A stretch of 64,000 bases of DNA from an uncultured Muribaculaceae bacterium (GTDB lineage: Bacteria > Bacteroidota > Bacteroidia > Bacteroidales > Muribaculaceae), in NCBI GenBank assembly GCA_948788915.1, contig CAQFOZ010000002.1, forward strand, positions 1-64,000, written 5' to 3'. Below the pieces are notes generated by a model. The model ran no database searches, was not told the origin of the DNA, and worked only from the letters and a program-made list of their open reading frames with translations. Position 1 is the first letter of the stretch. Every line of letters begins with the position of its first letter. The translations under genes were made by a program, and so were the position numbers. Below, piece by piece: positions 17,775 through 26,339 of this stretch.

Positions 17775-18872
17775 ATGAAACGTCTTTCTATTTTATTTGT
17801 GGCAATAGCTGCGGCATCTGCACTATACGCAGATGTAAAAATACCTTTTAATGTGCCCGATCCCACTTGGGAGCTGCTTGCAACAGCAAAGGAGGGATGT
17901 GCGCCACTGATCTTTATGAGCCCCAATGCATCGTCTAAAAACCTTGTTGTCTGGGAAGGTCCGGAAGAAAGCACCTATCGCTGGGAATCTCCGTCGATGT
18001 ACCTCAACGAGGGGGAAAGAAAGTTTACCATAGCTACATATAATGTATTCCCTGTAAAATCTTTTGACCAATATTGGGCTAATCTTGAGTTCATCAGACC
18101 TGAAGACAACTATTCAGGGTGGACGCAATCTTCGGAATTACGACAGGTGAAGACTTGGAAGCTTACAGAGCAGGATGTCATAAACTCGGACTTCGCTCTT
18201 GCATGGAAACATGGAAGTGATATGTATGTTATTGTCGAGGGAGGCGGTGGATGGCCCTGGACTTATCAGGAATATTTTGTGGGCAAGTTAAAAGACGGCT
18301 ATGTGGTTTGTCCCTATATTTGCATTGTAGATATTGACTATGATTCTCCTCATCCGGGAATACTGAACGGGAAACTGGGCAGCGAAAACAGTCTTGGGAA
18401 GTTTACGGCAAAAGAGGTGGATTATATATTATCGAATGCGGAAAAAACAAAAGAGCAAATGCTTGTGATGTTTGGATACATTGACAATGACGGGGAGAAA
18501 AGGGACACATGGCTTATGACTGAACTTGTCAGTGCCGGAAAAGACGTTTCCGATAATAATGATGTTTACTCGACACCTGAGCAAATGCCGGAATACCCGG
18601 GAGGGCTAAACGGATTGATGCGACATATAGGCAGCAACCTCCGATATCCTGCATCCGCTCAGGAAAACAGGATACAAGGAAAGGTAGTGGTCAATATCGT
18701 TGTTGAGAAAAACGGTTCGGTCACAATTCTTGGAACAAGCGGAGCCAATAATCCTGATTTAGTAAAGGAGGCGAAACGGGTGGTAGCCACACTTTCCGGA
18801 TTCACTCCGGGAAAAATGAACGGCAAACCTGTGCGTGTAAAAATGAGTCTGCCAATAAATTTCAGACTCTAA
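17775..18872 (+). CDS. Secreted protein with C-terminal TonB domain
   Basis: 365 residues. A signal peptide (MKRLSILFVAIAAASALYA) leads to an unrecognised domain rich in Trp and Tyr (about 20-260). The last about 95 residues form a TonB C-terminal domain: MPEYPGGLNGLMRHIGSNLR, YPASAQENRIQGKVVVNIVV, then a G-SVTI strand and the closing VRVKMSLPINFRL. It lacks the Pro-rich spacer and permanent N-terminal anchor of a working TonB. The domain is therefore more likely used as a periplasmic binding or scaffold module, as in many Bacteroidetes TonB-domain proteins. It follows the zinc-ribbon membrane protein by 14 bases, which suggests the two work together. Confidence 0.8.
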   Translation: MKRLSILFVAIAAASALYADVKIPFNVPDPTWELLATAKEGCAPLIFMSPNASSKNLVVWEGPEESTYRWESPSMYLNEGERKFTIATYNVFPVKSFDQYWANLEFIRPEDNYSGWTQSSELRQVKTWKLTEQDVINSDFALAWKHGSDMYVIVEGGGGWPWTYQEYFVGKLKDGYVVCPYICIVDIDYDSPHPGILNGKLGSENSLGKFTAKEVDYILSNAEKTKEQMLVMFGYIDNDGEKRDTWLMTELVSAGKDVSDNNDVYSTPEQMPEYPGGLNGLMRHIGSNLRYPASAQENRIQGKVVVNIVVEKNGSVTILGTSGANNPDLVKEAKRVVATLSGFTPGKMNGKPVRVKMSLPINFRL

Positions 18873-18897
18873 AAACACTCCATCAATACGAATAAAA

Positions 18898-18936
18898 AGT
18901 CGGATCACCGACATTCTCCGTGTCAGTGATCCGACT
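18898..18936 (-). terminator. Hairpin terminator between convergent genes
   Basis: AGTCGGATCAC (18898-18908) pairs with GTGATCCGACT (18926-18936), with an inner GACA/TGTC stem. The minus-strand side is followed by CTTTTTATT, a proper T-tail for the gene ending at 18957. The plus-strand side has no T-run but may still serve the 17775-18872 gene. Confidence 0.8.
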
Positions 18937-18956
18937 GTATCATTATCCGGTATAAG

Positions 18957-19595
18957 TTATTCTATATAAGTGGTATCCTCCTGTGCGACGGGACTTACGG
19001 CGGCTGGATCATAAATTTCCGCCACAGATGCCGTATCCTCGTCTTCAACAACAGTCGCCGTGTCTTTCTCGGCCACAGAGGTCTCATCATAATTCAGATA
19101 ATTGAAAATTGCCTCTTCCTGAACTTTGTCTCTGTTTAAAATGGGATTATCTTCGTCATATTCCCCGCTACCTGTAGACATGTTGAGTTCTCCGCTATTA
19201 AGCGTCGTTATCATCATAAGCAGCCCCAGCACAAAGAAAAGCACACAGACAGTAGAAAGCAGCTTGTCAATCCCAAGCATAACGACAGGCGGCTTTTCTT
19301 CTGCGGTGTGACCGTTTTCTAAGCCGGATTTTGAATATCTCGCCAACAGCGCGCAAATGGACAGAAAACTCCATGCGAGCCATAACCCGCCGAGCGTGTA
19401 GAATGTGGCAAATCCGACTTCCGGGCCAAGAAGTCCCACTTGCCCGAGGAGAACACCGGTTATGCCAAGTGTCGCCACGCCCCATGCCATAAAAGTACGC
19501 AAAACATCGCGTCGACTCTCCTTACCGTTAAAATTCTTAAAATCGCGGAAAAACGGCGATATGAAATACCTTTCGTAAAATCCTCTATGTATCAT
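18957..19595 (-). CDS. Small multi-pass membrane protein with acidic C-terminal tail
   Basis: 212 residues. Two helices (about 36-55 and 62-85) and a third (about 110-132, LLSTVCVLFFVLGLLMMI) are followed by an 80-residue tail. The tail is very rich in Asp, Glu, Thr and Val (EKDTATVVEDEDTASVAE). No family is recognised. It begins 17 bases after the stop of the last glycosyltransferase (19613) on the same strand, so it is probably the final gene of the glycan operon. A role in assembly or transport of that glycan is inferred only from position. Confidence 0.7.
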   Translation of the reverse strand: MIHRGFYERYFISPFFRDFKNFNGKESRRDVLRTFMAWGVATLGITGVLLGQVGLLGPEVGFATFYTLGGLWLAWSFLSICALLARYSKSGLENGHTAEEKPPVVMLGIDKLLSTVCVLFFVLGLLMMITTLNSGELNMSTGSGEYDEDNPILNRDKVQEEAIFNYLNYDETSVAEKDTATVVEDEDTASVAEIYDPAAVSPVAQEDTTYIE

Positions 19596-19612
19596 AAGTC
19601 CTTAGTTTCAAG

Positions 19613-20410
19613 TTATACGGAATATTGATCGAGACCATGTTCACACCTGATCAACGACTTGTCGCGATGACTGTAAGCCATGGCATGATTGGCAGAACTT
19701 CTGTCCATCGGTGCTTCCCGATGCCACAAATGATATGCCAATGCGCAGAATTTGAGATAACGTTTTCCTACACCCGCATTTCTTAGACGGAAAGAGATAT
19801 CAAGATCTTCACCCCCCCAACCGCTGAAATCCTCGTCATAACCGTTTACTGCAACAAGATCCTTTTTATAGAAAGACATGTTGCATCCCAGAACATTGTC
19901 TCGGTTTTTACGATATCTTGGTGCAAGATACACAGCAAGATTGGAGAAGCGCAATGCATTGGGACGCTTGGCCTCTATGCCGGAAGACAAAAAGTGTATC
20001 CACGGAATCTTCCCCGACTCACATATCTGTTTCGAGCGGCAACTGTCGAGTTGCACACGTCCTCCCTTCAGGAAATGGCCGGGACGGGCATTTCGCAAAT
20101 GATCGGCAACAAACATCGGATGCAGGAAGATATCTCCGTCTATCTGGATAATATAATCCCCTACAGCAGCAGCAATACATTTATTCCGGATCATGGCCAG
20201 CCTGAAACCCAAATCGGGCTGCCATATATATTTGAGAGTAACGGGAAAATCTTTCTGGAACCTCTCGACAACCATGCGGGTTTCTTCTGTTGATCCGTCG
20301 TCCCCCACAATTACCTCATCAGGATAAACCGCGAGATTGCGGACACTTTCAAGACAAACCGCCAATGCGTCCGGACGATTATAGGTAGATATTATCAAAG
20401 AGCATGTCAT
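19613..20410 (-). CDS. Family 2 glycosyltransferase with galactosyltransferase-type C-terminus
   Basis: 265 residues, soluble GT-A fold. The nucleotide-sugar site shows CSLIISTYNRPDAL at the start, VGDDGS near 37 and the DxD-type QIDGDIF near 93. Downstream GWGGEDLDISFRL is the acceptor/catalytic block shared with Glyco_transf_7C-type enzymes. It likely adds a hexose or amino sugar to a surface glycan (LPS/LOS core or glycoprotein glycan). It belongs to a run of glycosyltransferase genes on the minus strand from 23085 to 19613. Donor and acceptor cannot be read from sequence. Confidence 0.9.
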   Translation of the reverse strand: MTCSLIISTYNRPDALAVCLESVRNLAVYPDEVIVGDDGSTEETRMVVERFQKDFPVTLKYIWQPDLGFRLAMIRNKCIAAAVGDYIIQIDGDIFLHPMFVADHLRNARPGHFLKGGRVQLDSCRSKQICESGKIPWIHFLSSGIEAKRPNALRFSNLAVYLAPRYRKNRDNVLGCNMSFYKKDLVAVNGYDEDFSGWGGEDLDISFRLRNAGVGKRYLKFCALAYHLWHREAPMDRSSANHAMAYSHRDKSLIRCEHGLDQYSV

Positions 20411-20433
20411 ATCTTGTCAGTAATGAAGCTGTT

Positions 20434-21288
20434 TTAATTTATTTTCGAGGAATCTTGAGAGTTTATCAGTCCTGTTTCCACATAAGTGATACGGTTTTCC
20501 TTTGCCTTCCGCAACAATTCCGCATTTTCGGGCCAGTTCCAGTCAAGACGATCGTGGCAACGATGCAGCATTAGCGCATAATGGGACGCTTTTACATGGT
20601 GAATTCCGGCATTTTCAAGACGAACATCCAAATCGCAATCCTCCCCTGTTCCGGCATGCACATAGCGCTCATCAAATCCGTTTACTTTCTCAAAATCATC
20701 ACGATATAAGCCAAAATTGGCACCAAGTATCCCCTGAGTCTTTATTCCGATTGGTTTTCCGCATAACCAGGGAAATCTCCATGTACGACGCAGTTGTGCG
20801 CATGTCTGCGAAAATTTATTTCTGAACATCCCTGACAGCATTAACCTGCGCGCCTGCGAGAAATAATTCTTCGGCAATCTTTCAAGGCTTTCAAGCCATC
20901 CGCTCACCTCCTTCGATGTTTCTACACGTCGTCCGCCTGTCACTATTCCATGACGGGCCAGTCTGACATGATCTTCCACAAACCGGGGATGCGGTATGCA
21001 GTCGCCGTCTATGAATATCAGATACTCGCCTGACGAACGTCTCACTGCTGAATTGAGAGCCTTGTTCTTACGCCATCCTTCATCTGCATGCCATGAATGT
21101 ATAATATGTATCTCCGGATGAGATTCGATATAATCGCGCAAAGCATCGATATTGTCCTTAGAGGAACCGTCATCGGCAACTATAACTTCAAAATCAGTGA
21201 AAGTCTGTTGCCGAAGGGCATCCAAAATCAGACGCAACCACTCGAAATGGTTATAAACAGATATAATTACTGTCGCACTTTTTTTCAT
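20434..21288 (-). CDS. Family 2 glycosyltransferase
   Basis: 284 residues from the ATG at 21288. A start at 21324 would overlap the upstream gene and add a charged stretch before the GT strand, so I prefer the shorter form. GT2 signs are TVIISVYNHFEWLRLILDAL, VADDGSS near 38, FIDGDCIPHPRF near 93, and a FDERYVHAGTGEDCDLDVRL acceptor block. It resembles the neighbour at 19613-20410 in layout, suggesting an old duplication. It is part of the surface-glycan operon, with a 7-base gap to the upstream stop at 21296. Confidence 0.9.
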   Translation of the reverse strand: MKKSATVIISVYNHFEWLRLILDALRQQTFTDFEVIVADDGSSKDNIDALRDYIESHPEIHIIHSWHADEGWRKNKALNSAVRRSSGEYLIFIDGDCIPHPRFVEDHVRLARHGIVTGGRRVETSKEVSGWLESLERLPKNYFSQARRLMLSGMFRNKFSQTCAQLRRTWRFPWLCGKPIGIKTQGILGANFGLYRDDFEKVNGFDERYVHAGTGEDCDLDVRLENAGIHHVKASHYALMLHRCHDRLDWNWPENAELLRKAKENRITYVETGLINSQDSSKIN

Positions 21289-21295
21289 CTTTATT

Positions 21296-22120
21296 TCATT
21301 GCAATGCCGTATATTCCTTGACAACTCTTTCTCCCCATTTATCCTCTATCGTACGTATATTGGCAATATCAGCATATTGCGGATAGCTGCACTTTGAGGT
21401 CAGTCTACTGAAATGGTGATGATAAATGCCTCCTACCACCGACAGCGGACGTACATCCCCAGATTCTTTGGAACGCTGTAAAGAGCGCATATACAAATCA
21501 AAATCCGCACCTTGCTGTGTTTCGTCCCACCTTCCAATAAGATCAATGCCTTTCCGGGTCATTACCACCGCGCTACCTGCAAATCCGGGTTTGAGACTTA
21601 GGCCATCCCTGTCCCAAAGATTATCACAGAATCTTTGAAAATTACCGTATGTGAGTTTCATCATAAGCTTTAAGGTCCATTCCTTTGCCTTGAATATAGA
21701 AATCAGCGGATATTTCACTCTCTTGAACCGTCGGTTTATCTTTTTGGCTTCATTCAGATCAAGCATGTTGTCGTTGGATGACAAAGTAACCGCCTCATAA
21801 CCGTCCTTCCCAAGAATCTCAAGCAACCTCATATCCCAACTGTCCGACAACATTATATCGTTATTGAAAAATGCCAGCACATCTCCTCTGGCAGCATCGA
21901 TACCCTGATTCTGACAATGTGGATAAGAATAATTGGCATCGTTACGTATAACCCTGACATTCTCTCCCGCCTGCTCAAAAAATTCAAGAGAGCCGTCTGT
22001 CGAACCATTATCAATTATTATAAGCTCCCATTCCGAACGGGTGCTCTTGCGAATCGATTCCAGATAAAGCCTGTTCATAGGCAACTGATTATATATGGCC
22101 GTGATTATCGATATCATCAT
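21296..22120 (-). CDS. Family 2 glycosyltransferase
   Basis: 274 residues. The N-terminus ISIITAIYNQLPMNRLYLES, then IIDNGSTDGSL near 36, and FFNNDIML near 88 (a DxD-like NND) mark a GT2 enzyme of the rhamnosyltransferase-like kind. A later WDETQQGADFDLYMR segment is the acceptor-side acidic block. Its ATG overlaps the stop of the GT90-like gene by four bases (ATGA), indicating translational coupling. It likely acts in the same surface-glycan pathway as its neighbours. Confidence 0.88.
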   Translation of the reverse strand: MMISIITAIYNQLPMNRLYLESIRKSTRSEWELIIIDNGSTDGSLEFFEQAGENVRVIRNDANYSYPHCQNQGIDAARGDVLAFFNNDIMLSDSWDMRLLEILGKDGYEAVTLSSNDNMLDLNEAKKINRRFKRVKYPLISIFKAKEWTLKLMMKLTYGNFQRFCDNLWDRDGLSLKPGFAGSAVVMTRKGIDLIGRWDETQQGADFDLYMRSLQRSKESGDVRPLSVVGGIYHHHFSRLTSKCSYPQYADIANIRTIEDKWGERVVKEYTALQ

Positions 22121-23085
22121 TTACGGTGTTTCAGATATTTTTCAACTGTAAGGATTGATATTATCTTCTCCCTTCTTTTATCTTTAAACTGTTCAATGAA
22201 TTTCTTCGATTCCTCCGCTATTTTTTTAGCCTCATCCTGATGAGACGCATAATATTTTATCTTATCTCCGACATCGGAGAAATCGGATTTAATTTCAATA
22301 TAATGCACTCCCGGAATAAGTCTTGAATGCATCAGCCATCCCTCAACAGTGGGTCTGGGCATGACAGGCACACACCCCGAAGCCATAATCCATTGCAAAG
22401 AGGAAGCCATATCATAACCCTCAAGTGCCAAGATAAACTGATAGCTGAAATGTTCCGGAATCGTCACAAATCGGCTATGCCACTTCGACGGGAAACGATT
22501 ATTGGTGTCTCCCAGATCAAACAGTTCATTATCTGACCATTGCTCAAAAAATCTTATTCTATCGGGTTTATCATATATATCTCCCCTGAAAAACAACTTG
22601 GGTATTTTCTTCTCAAAAGGTATGTTATCGTGAGGGTTGAGCCAATGACGAATCGAATCAAGGTTGAGAACTACCGCATTCTCTTCCCCTTCTCCGTTTA
22701 GCCTTCTGCATTTTATAATTGACGGGAACTCTGGATTCACTCTAATGTCTCCGTCAATAAATCCGACTTTTGCACTGCCCGGGAAATAACGTAATGCGCT
22801 CTGTGCATCAAAGGCATATCGACTCTGAAAATTATGGCGATTCACATCTTTTACAGACACACTCCTGTCGTCAACCGAATACAGTCTGTCAAGACGGCAA
22901 TAAAGATTAACTCTGTCTCTTATATAATCCGCGTCTGCGCGCTGTTCCCAGCCTTTAAGCAACTTTCCCCTTTTATGAATCCAATATGTGCGTGGCAACA
23001 GGTTTGCGAACCAGTTGCTGATATAAAAAAGCAACGGGATCCTTTTACCCGCCAATATGTATTTCTTATAATAGTTCATGGACAT
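22117..23085 (-). CDS. GT90-like (LpsA/CAP10 family) glycosyltransferase
   Basis: 322 residues from the ATG at 23085. ATG 23079 is also possible, and a GTG at 23091 would sit in the promoter box. The family pattern is visible: FIDGDIRVNPEFPS near 135, KIPKLFFRGDIYDKPDRIRF near 180, then FSYQFILALEGYDMASSLQW and the CVPVMPRP turn. These match LpsA/CAP10 enzymes that transfer glucose or xylose in LPS or protein glycans. It is the first gene of the minus-strand glycan operon and is coupled by a 4-base overlap to the next gene. A -7 promoter box lies only six bases before the start, so the leader must be very short if that box is used. Confidence 0.82.
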   Translation of the reverse strand: MSMNYYKKYILAGKRIPLLFYISNWFANLLPRTYWIHKRGKLLKGWEQRADADYIRDRVNLYCRLDRLYSVDDRSVSVKDVNRHNFQSRYAFDAQSALRYFPGSAKVGFIDGDIRVNPEFPSIIKCRRLNGEGEENAVVLNLDSIRHWLNPHDNIPFEKKIPKLFFRGDIYDKPDRIRFFEQWSDNELFDLGDTNNRFPSKWHSRFVTIPEHFSYQFILALEGYDMASSLQWIMASGCVPVMPRPTVEGWLMHSRLIPGVHYIEIKSDFSDVGDKIKYYASHQDEAKKIAEESKKFIEQFKDKRREKIISILTVEKYLKHRK

Positions 23086-23090
23086 CAACA

Positions 23091-23098
23091 CAAATTTA
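23091..23098 (-). promoter_or_regulatory. Probable -7 box for the glycan operon
   Basis: The minus strand reads TAAATTTG, ending six bases before the ATG at 23085. There is no clear TTTG at -33. If used, the transcript is nearly leaderless. Confidence 0.4.
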
Positions 23099-23106
23099 AC
23101 TCAAAA

Positions 23107-23138
23107 TTTAGAAAATCGGAAGTTTATGAGTAATTTTG
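23107..23138 (+). promoter_or_regulatory. Promoter for the glutaminyl-cyclase-like lipoprotein gene
   Basis: TTTA (23107-23110, one mismatch to TTTG), a 20-base spacer and TAATTTTG (23131-23138). The -7 box ends four bases before the ATG at 23143, implying a leaderless or near-leaderless mRNA. Confidence 0.5.
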
Positions 23139-23142
23139 TGTC

Positions 23143-24114
23143 ATGCGACTTCATTCAATATTGTTGATTTTAACCTTATGCCTTGCATCCTGCGGGGCAA
23201 AAAGCCGAAATAATACCGATGGAACCGGTATGTCAGACATTCCGGCATCGGAATCATCATCGAATATACCTTCGTTTGATGCAGACTCCGCATACTGCTA
23301 TCTCGCCATGCAGGTGAAAGCCGGACCAAGAGTGCCGAATACAGAGGCTCACAAAAAAATCGGGAATTACCTCAGTGCTGAATTGAAACGGCATGGTGCA
23401 AATGTAATAGAACAGGCTGCCGATTTAAAAGCGTTTGACGGCACTATGCTTTCGGCAAGAAACATTTTCGGGGAGTTTAATCCCGATATGGATGACAGAC
23501 TTTTGCTTGTAGCGCATTATGATTGCAGACCTTGGGCTGATCAGGATCCGGATCCGGAGAAACACAGACAGCCGGTTGAAGGTGCAAATGACGGGGCGAG
23601 CGGCACTGCGCTTCTTCTCGAAATCGCCCGGCAACTGTCTTTACAGAATCCTCAAAAGGGTATTGACATTCTCTTTGTCGACGCAGAAGACTGGGGGGAG
23701 GAAAATAACGATGATTCCTGGGCCATGGGAGCAAGATATTTCATAAACAATCCTATAAAACCGGGATATCTGCCATCACGGGTAATTGTAGCCGACATGG
23801 TTGGCGGAAAGAATGCAAAATTCCCGATAGAATACTTCTCACAACAGAATTCACCCGATTTGACCGCTAAAATTTGGAATTGTGCTGTCAGTGCAGGATA
23901 TGGCGATTATTTCCCTAAACGCATGGGAGGGGCCATTACTGATGACCATGTGGAATTTATCAAAGCCGGTATTCCGGCAATCGACATAATAGAATATCAC
24001 GAAGATTCCGGATTCGACCCCGACTGGCACACAAGCCACGATACTCTTGAAAATATAGACAAAGCTACACTCAAGGCAGTAGGATCGACTTTGTTGCGAT
24101 ATATATACGAATAA
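23143..24114 (+). CDS. M28-family lipoprotein, probable glutaminyl-peptide cyclotransferase
   Basis: 323 residues with a lipoprotein signal and lipobox LASC (Cys17). The M28/QC fold is clear: [14 protein letters not shown] near 122, the zinc Asp in [14 protein letters not shown] (Asp150), the acidic [10 protein letters not shown] stretch near 179-187, and a late His in DDHVEF (His269). Bacterial type II glutaminyl cyclases, such as the Porphyromonas enzyme, have this layout and one zinc. They convert N-terminal Gln of exported proteins to pyroglutamate. In Bacteroidetes many proteins begin with Gln after signal cleavage, which gives the enzyme a broad envelope role. The signal peptide fixes the start. 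An aminopeptidase is the alternative. Confidence 0.85.
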   Translation: MRLHSILLILTLCLASCGAKSRNNTDGTGMSDIPASESSSNIPSFDADSAYCYLAMQVKAGPRVPNTEAHKKIGNYLSAELKRHGANVIEQAADLKAFDGTMLSARNIFGEFNPDMDDRLLLVAHYDCRPWADQDPDPEKHRQPVEGANDGASGTALLLEIARQLSLQNPQKGIDILFVDAEDWGEENNDDSWAMGARYFINNPIKPGYLPSRVIVADMVGGKNAKFPIEYFSQQNSPDLTAKIWNCAVSAGYGDYFPKRMGGAITDDHVEFIKAGIPAIDIIEYHEDSGFDPDWHTSHDTLENIDKATLKAVGSTLLRYIYE

Positions 24115-24131
24115 TAAAAAGACTTTTAAAT

Positions 24132-25424
24132 ATGAATTTCATTGAAGAATTGACATGGCGCGGCATGATCCACACGATGATGCCCGGTACGGAGGAACAA
24201 CTCGCAAAAGAGATGACTACCGCTTATTTGGGAATTGACCCGACTGCGGATTCTCTACACATAGGACACCTTTGCGGTGTAATGATGCTGAGACATTTCC
24301 AGCGTTGCGGACATAAACCTCTGGCACTTGTAGGAGGAGCGACAGGAATGATCGGTGATCCTTCCGGCAAATCGGCAGAACGTAATCTTCTGGATGAGGC
24401 GACCTTGCGTCATAATCAGGAGTCGATAAAGGCCCAGTTGTCAAAATTTCTTGACTTCGATTCAGATGCACCCAACCGTGCGGAGATGGTGAACAATTAC
24501 GACTGGACAAAGGATGTGACTTTCCTCGATTTTGCACGAGAAATAGGCAAGCACATCACTGTCAATTACATGATGACCAAAGACAGTGTTCAGAAACGTT
24601 TGAATGGTGAGGCACGCGACGGTCTGAGTTTCACTGAGTTTACATATCAGCTCCTTCAGGGATTTGATTTTCTTCACCTTTACGAGACCAAGGGTTGCAA
24701 ATTGCAGCTTGGAGGCTCCGATCAATGGGGGAATATCACTACTGGTTCTGAACTGATACGCCGCAAGCTCGGAGGAGAGGTTTTCGCCCTGACTTGTCCG
24801 CTTATCACAAAAGCTGACGGAGGCAAATTCGGCAAGACTGAAAGCGGGAATGTTTGGCTTGACCCCAGATATACATCCCCGTATAAATTCTATCAGTTCT
24901 GGCTGAATGTATCGGATGCCGACGCAGAAAAATACCTTAAGATTTTCACTTTCCTTAGCAAAGAGGAGATAGAGGATCTGGTTAAAGAACATGCCGAAAA
25001 TCCTGGCGCGCGTCCGTTACAGAAGCGCCTTGCCAAAGAGGTGACTGTAATGGTTCACAGTGAAAAGGATTATCAGGCGGCAGTAGAGGCTTCACAGATT
25101 CTTTTCAGCAACTCAGCGGGAGAAGCCCTGAAAGCACTTGACGAACAGACATTGCTCGATATCTTTGATGGCGTACCGCGGTTCTCTTTACCAAAAGCAG
25201 AGCTGGAAGCAGGTGTTCCGCTTCTCGACCTGCTTGCTGTCAGGACACAGGTGTTCCCGTCAAAAGGGGAGGCGCGCAAAATGGTACAAGGAGGCGGTGT
25301 AAGCATCAATAAAGAGAAGCTTACTGACCCGGCCGCTGTTATTGATGCAAATTCTCTTCTCGGTGGCAAATACATCCATGTTCAGCGCGGCAAAAAGAAT
25401 CACTTCTTACTCGTAGCGGAATAA
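24132..25424 (+). CDS. tyrS: Tyrosyl-tRNA synthetase
   Basis: 430 residues. This class I enzyme charges tRNA-Tyr using ATP. Visible are the HIGH motif ([11 protein letters not shown], residues 43-46), the tyrosine pocket in GGSDQWGN, and a KFGKTESG loop that stands in for KMSKS. A C-terminal S4 RNA-binding domain runs from about 360 ([16 protein letters not shown]) to the end. Length and layout are normal for bacterial TyrRS. It lies 17 bases after the M28 lipoprotein gene, and its stop codon overlaps the start of the following glycosyltransferase by one base (TAATG). Confidence 0.98.
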   Translation: MNFIEELTWRGMIHTMMPGTEEQLAKEMTTAYLGIDPTADSLHIGHLCGVMMLRHFQRCGHKPLALVGGATGMIGDPSGKSAERNLLDEATLRHNQESIKAQLSKFLDFDSDAPNRAEMVNNYDWTKDVTFLDFAREIGKHITVNYMMTKDSVQKRLNGEARDGLSFTEFTYQLLQGFDFLHLYETKGCKLQLGGSDQWGNITTGSELIRRKLGGEVFALTCPLITKADGGKFGKTESGNVWLDPRYTSPYKFYQFWLNVSDADAEKYLKIFTFLSKEEIEDLVKEHAENPGARPLQKRLAKEVTVMVHSEKDYQAAVEASQILFSNSAGEALKALDEQTLLDIFDGVPRFSLPKAELEAGVPLLDLLAVRTQVFPSKGEARKMVQGGGVSINKEKLTDPAAVIDANSLLGGKYIHVQRGKKNHFLLVAE

Positions 25425-26242
25425 TGGACAACAAACCTCTGGTATCTGTATTGATGCCGGCATATAATCAGGCCGAATACATTAAAGATGCCCTTGATTC
25501 ACTTCTGAATCAGACATACCGGAATTGGGAAGTGGCCGTTGTAGATGACGGCTCTCCCGACAATGTGGCTGAAATTGTGAAACCTTATGCGGAAAAAGAC
25601 TCCCGCATAAGGTTTTATCATACAAAAAACGGAGGAGTCTCTTGCGCCCGTAATTTTGCTGCTTCCGTAACATCGGGTGAATATATCATACCGCTTGATG
25701 CCGACGACATATTCAAACCTGATTACATCGAGAAATGCATAACGGCATTCCAAAAAAATCCGGAACTGGATGTGGTGTATTGCCAATGGAAAATGTTTGG
25801 AGCAGTTCATAAAACTCCAGAACTTGAATACAAAGGGTACCGTGATTTGCTGATATACAATTCTATTTTCTGCTCCGCTATGTATCGTCGAAGCGACTTC
25901 AACAGAATCGGAGGCTACGACACAGAGATTCCTTATGGCTTTGAGGATTGGGAATTCTGGATAAGACTGATCTGTGATAATTCAAAAGTATATCAGATTC
26001 CGAAGCAACTTTTCCTATACAGAATCAAATCCTCTTCCAGATCCACTGGCTCTAAAGAGGAAGACAAGCAAGCGACTACTCACAAATATATTTTCAGGAA
26101 ACATATGGATTTATATATGCAACAGTTCCCAGATTATATCTCAGTTCTCCAACAAAACGCATATTTCCGCCACAGAAACGAGAAGTGGAAGCGTCGCTCT
26201 CTGGTCAGCAGGTTATGGTATGCTATAAAAGGTACTATATAA
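25424..26242 (+). CDS. Family 2 glycosyltransferase translationally coupled to tyrS
   Basis: 272 residues, GT-A type. It opens PLVSVLMPAYNQAEYIKDAL, has VVDDGSPDNV near 39, and LDADDIFKPDY near 88 (DxD). A later IPYGFEDWEFWIRL segment is the acceptor block. It probably adds a sugar to a surface glycan. The gene begins on the last base of the tyrS stop codon, an unexpected pairing of a housekeeping synthetase with a glycosyltransferase. It is followed by a strong two-way terminator at 26264-26320. Confidence 0.92.
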   Translation: MDNKPLVSVLMPAYNQAEYIKDALDSLLNQTYRNWEVAVVDDGSPDNVAEIVKPYAEKDSRIRFYHTKNGGVSCARNFAASVTSGEYIIPLDADDIFKPDYIEKCITAFQKNPELDVVYCQWKMFGAVHKTPELEYKGYRDLLIYNSIFCSAMYRRSDFNRIGGYDTEIPYGFEDWEFWIRLICDNSKVYQIPKQLFLYRIKSSSRSTGSKEEDKQATTHKYIFRKHMDLYMQQFPDYISVLQQNAYFRHRNEKWKRRSLVSRLWYAIKGTI

Positions 26243-26263
26243 TATTATTCCAAAACTAAAATA

Positions 26264-26320
26264 ATTCAGGCCTCATTCCTTTTGTCTCACAAAAAGAAAT
26301 GAGGCCTGAATATTTTAATT
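26264..26320. terminator. Bidirectional terminator between convergent genes
   Basis: ATTCAGGCCTCATT (26264-26277) pairs perfectly with AATGAGGCCTGAAT (26298-26311), extended by a CTTTT/AAAAG inner stem. T-rich DNA follows on both strands. It serves the glycosyltransferase on the plus strand and the sulfatase ending at 26340 on the minus strand. Confidence 0.9.
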
Positions 26321-26339
26321 TTTGTATATGCCGGAAAAA

